5,573 nt of DNA from CAZQYB01 sp964597535 (GTDB lineage: Bacteria; Planctomycetota; Phycisphaerae; Sedimentisphaerales; Anaerobacaceae), in NCBI GenBank assembly GCA_964597535.1, contig CAZQYB010000159.1, forward strand, positions 1-5,573, in the 5' to 3' direction. The notes beneath the pieces are model-generated. The model was not told the origin of the DNA. It saw only the letters and a list, made by a program, of their open reading frames with translations, and searched no databases. This document shows positions 4,741-5,573 of the stretch, in pieces. The first letter of the stretch is position 1. The number at the start of each line of letters is the position of its first letter. Position numbers and translations under genes: made by a program.

Positions 4741-5573
4741 TTAGTGGATAACTTTATTGAGGGGATAAGTGATAATGCCCGATGCCCCCGCCCGCTTCAA
4801 AGCCGGAACCAAGGTTCGCTCGATTTTATCTTCGATAATCACTTCCACTGCAATGTAATTAGAATCCGCCAAACTCGAAATCGTCGGGCTCTTTTCGGCA
4901 GGCAAAATCTTCAAAACTGACTCCAAATCTCCCTTCTTTACGTTCATCTTCAAACCAACTTTGCTCCGGGCGTCAATTGCTGCATTAAGCAATATCGCAA
5001 TATTTTCTATTTTTTGGCGTTTGAATTTGTCCTGCCAGGCATCCTTGTTCGCGATAAACCTTGTCGTAGAGGTTATCACGGTATCTATTATCCGAAGATT
5101 ATTTGCCGTCAGTGACGAGCCGGTCTCAGTAAGTTCTACTATCGCATCCACCAGCCGACCCTTTACCTCGGTGGCGCCCCAGCTAAACTCGACTGTTACC
5201 TTGATATTTTTATCTGCGAAATATTTCTTTGTTACGTTAACCAGCTCAGTTGCGATTATACCTCCTTTGAGGTCTTCCGGTTTTTTTACCTCCAACTCAT
5301 CGGACACAGCCAATACCCATCTGGCCGGCTGGCTCGTTGTTTTGCTGTAGGCAAGCTCCGTAACCTCAACGACATCCGATTCATTCTCCATTATCCAATC
5401 GTAGCCGGTAATGCCTGCATCGAGAACCCCGTCTTCAACGTATCTGCTCACCTCCTGTGCCCGCAGTATAATTGGCTGAATCTGCTCGTCATCTATACGC
5501 GGCAGATAACTCCTCTCCGAATCCAAAATGTGGAACCCGGCCTTGCCGAAAAGTCCAATCGTCGCCTTTTGCA
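4741..5573 (-). CDS. hisG: ATP phosphoribosyltransferase, long form (5' end outside window)
   Basis: HisG condenses ATP and PRPP to phosphoribosyl-ATP, the first and feedback-controlled step of cytoplasmic histidine synthesis. The frame is open to the window edge; 276 residues are visible, beginning '(..)QKATIGLFGKAGF'. The TTG at 5526 is internal, since conserved residues continue upstream, and only about ten N-terminal residues are missing. Family marks include 'RSYLPRIDDEQI', 'LRAQEVSRYVEDGVLDAGITGYDWI', 'ATELVNVTKKYF' and 'FSWGATEVKGRLVDAIVELTETGSSL', the last holding the PRPP-binding loop (E-T-G-S-S-L, about fragment residues 149-154). The final about 75 residues are the ACT-like C-terminal domain ending 'RAGASGIITYPLNKVIH'. 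That domain marks the hexameric, histidine-inhibited long form, which does not need HisZ. No sign of decay is seen. The gene converges on the exported-protein gene and is probably unrelated to it; its promoter and any his operon partners lie outside. Confidence 0.97.
   Translation of the reverse strand, partial: QKATIGLFGKAGFHILDSERSYLPRIDDEQIQPIILRAQEVSRYVEDGVLDAGITGYDWIMENESDVVEVTELAYSKTTSQPARWVLAVSDELEVKKPEDLKGGIIATELVNVTKKYFADKNIKVTVEFSWGATEVKGRLVDAIVELTETGSSLTANNLRIIDTVITSTTRFIANKDAWQDKFKRQKIENIAILLNAAIDARSKVGLKMNVKKGDLESVLKILPAEKSPTISSLADSNYIAVEVIIEDKIERTLVPALKRAGASGIITYPLNKVIH

Noticed and set aside
4961..5350. A 129-codon open frame on the plus strand inside hisG.
   Set aside because: It is a shadow of a strongly conserved gene on the other strand; the hydrophobic, Ser/Ala-rich composition is what the antisense of such a gene gives.
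1..5573. CRISPR array, tRNA or rRNA genes, transposase or integrase genes, toxin-antitoxin or other defence systems.
   Set aside because: No matching repeats, cloverleaf ends, DDE or tyrosine recombinase motifs, or characteristic small gene pairs were seen on either strand.

Overview
The window looks like a piece of a planctomycete chromosome, most likely from the Phycisphaerae / Sedimentisphaerales side. Three things point there. A secreted beta-propeller protein ends in a dockerin-like tail of two F-x-D-[FI]-A-x-L-x-x-x-W-L repeats. A prepilin-like protein has the large, cysteine-rich body and the 'GQNVLYxDxHVxFxxxPxxGxxxDNI' tail common in that group. A protease carries an N-terminal 'DTIVLKxGxxLxGxI' module. 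The assignment rests on recalled family resemblance, not on a search.

Layout. 1-407 (+): end of a secreted PQQ-like beta-propeller protein with a dockerin-like tail. 469-1356 (+): type II secretion / pilin-like protein with an N-terminal methylation helix, probably in the same transcript. 1357-1639: gene-free, with two small hairpins, a 10-bp phased TCAT repeat and a candidate sigma-70 promoter. 1640-2653 (+): exported trypsin/HtrA-type serine protease with an intact triad and no PDZ domain. 2669-4549 (+): large exported protein of unknown function, 15 bp after the protease and almost certainly co-transcribed with it. 4550-4740: gene-free convergent junction filled with nested inverted repeats. 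4741-5573 (-): long-form ATP phosphoribosyltransferase HisG, lacking only about the first ten residues at the window edge.

How the genes may work together. The first four genes all encode exported or envelope proteins. The protease and the 626-residue protein form a tight two-gene unit that probably acts outside the cytoplasm; the partner could be a substrate, cofactor or co-regulated envelope protein. HisG catalyses the first step of histidine synthesis and is a housekeeping gene unrelated to the rest.

The points most worth a second look are an 8-bp degenerate tandem repeat inside the signal-peptide coding region of the 626-residue protein, an internal duplication in that protein, and the nested inverted-repeat element between it and hisG. 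I see no CRISPR array, transposase, tRNA, rRNA or recognisable defence system.
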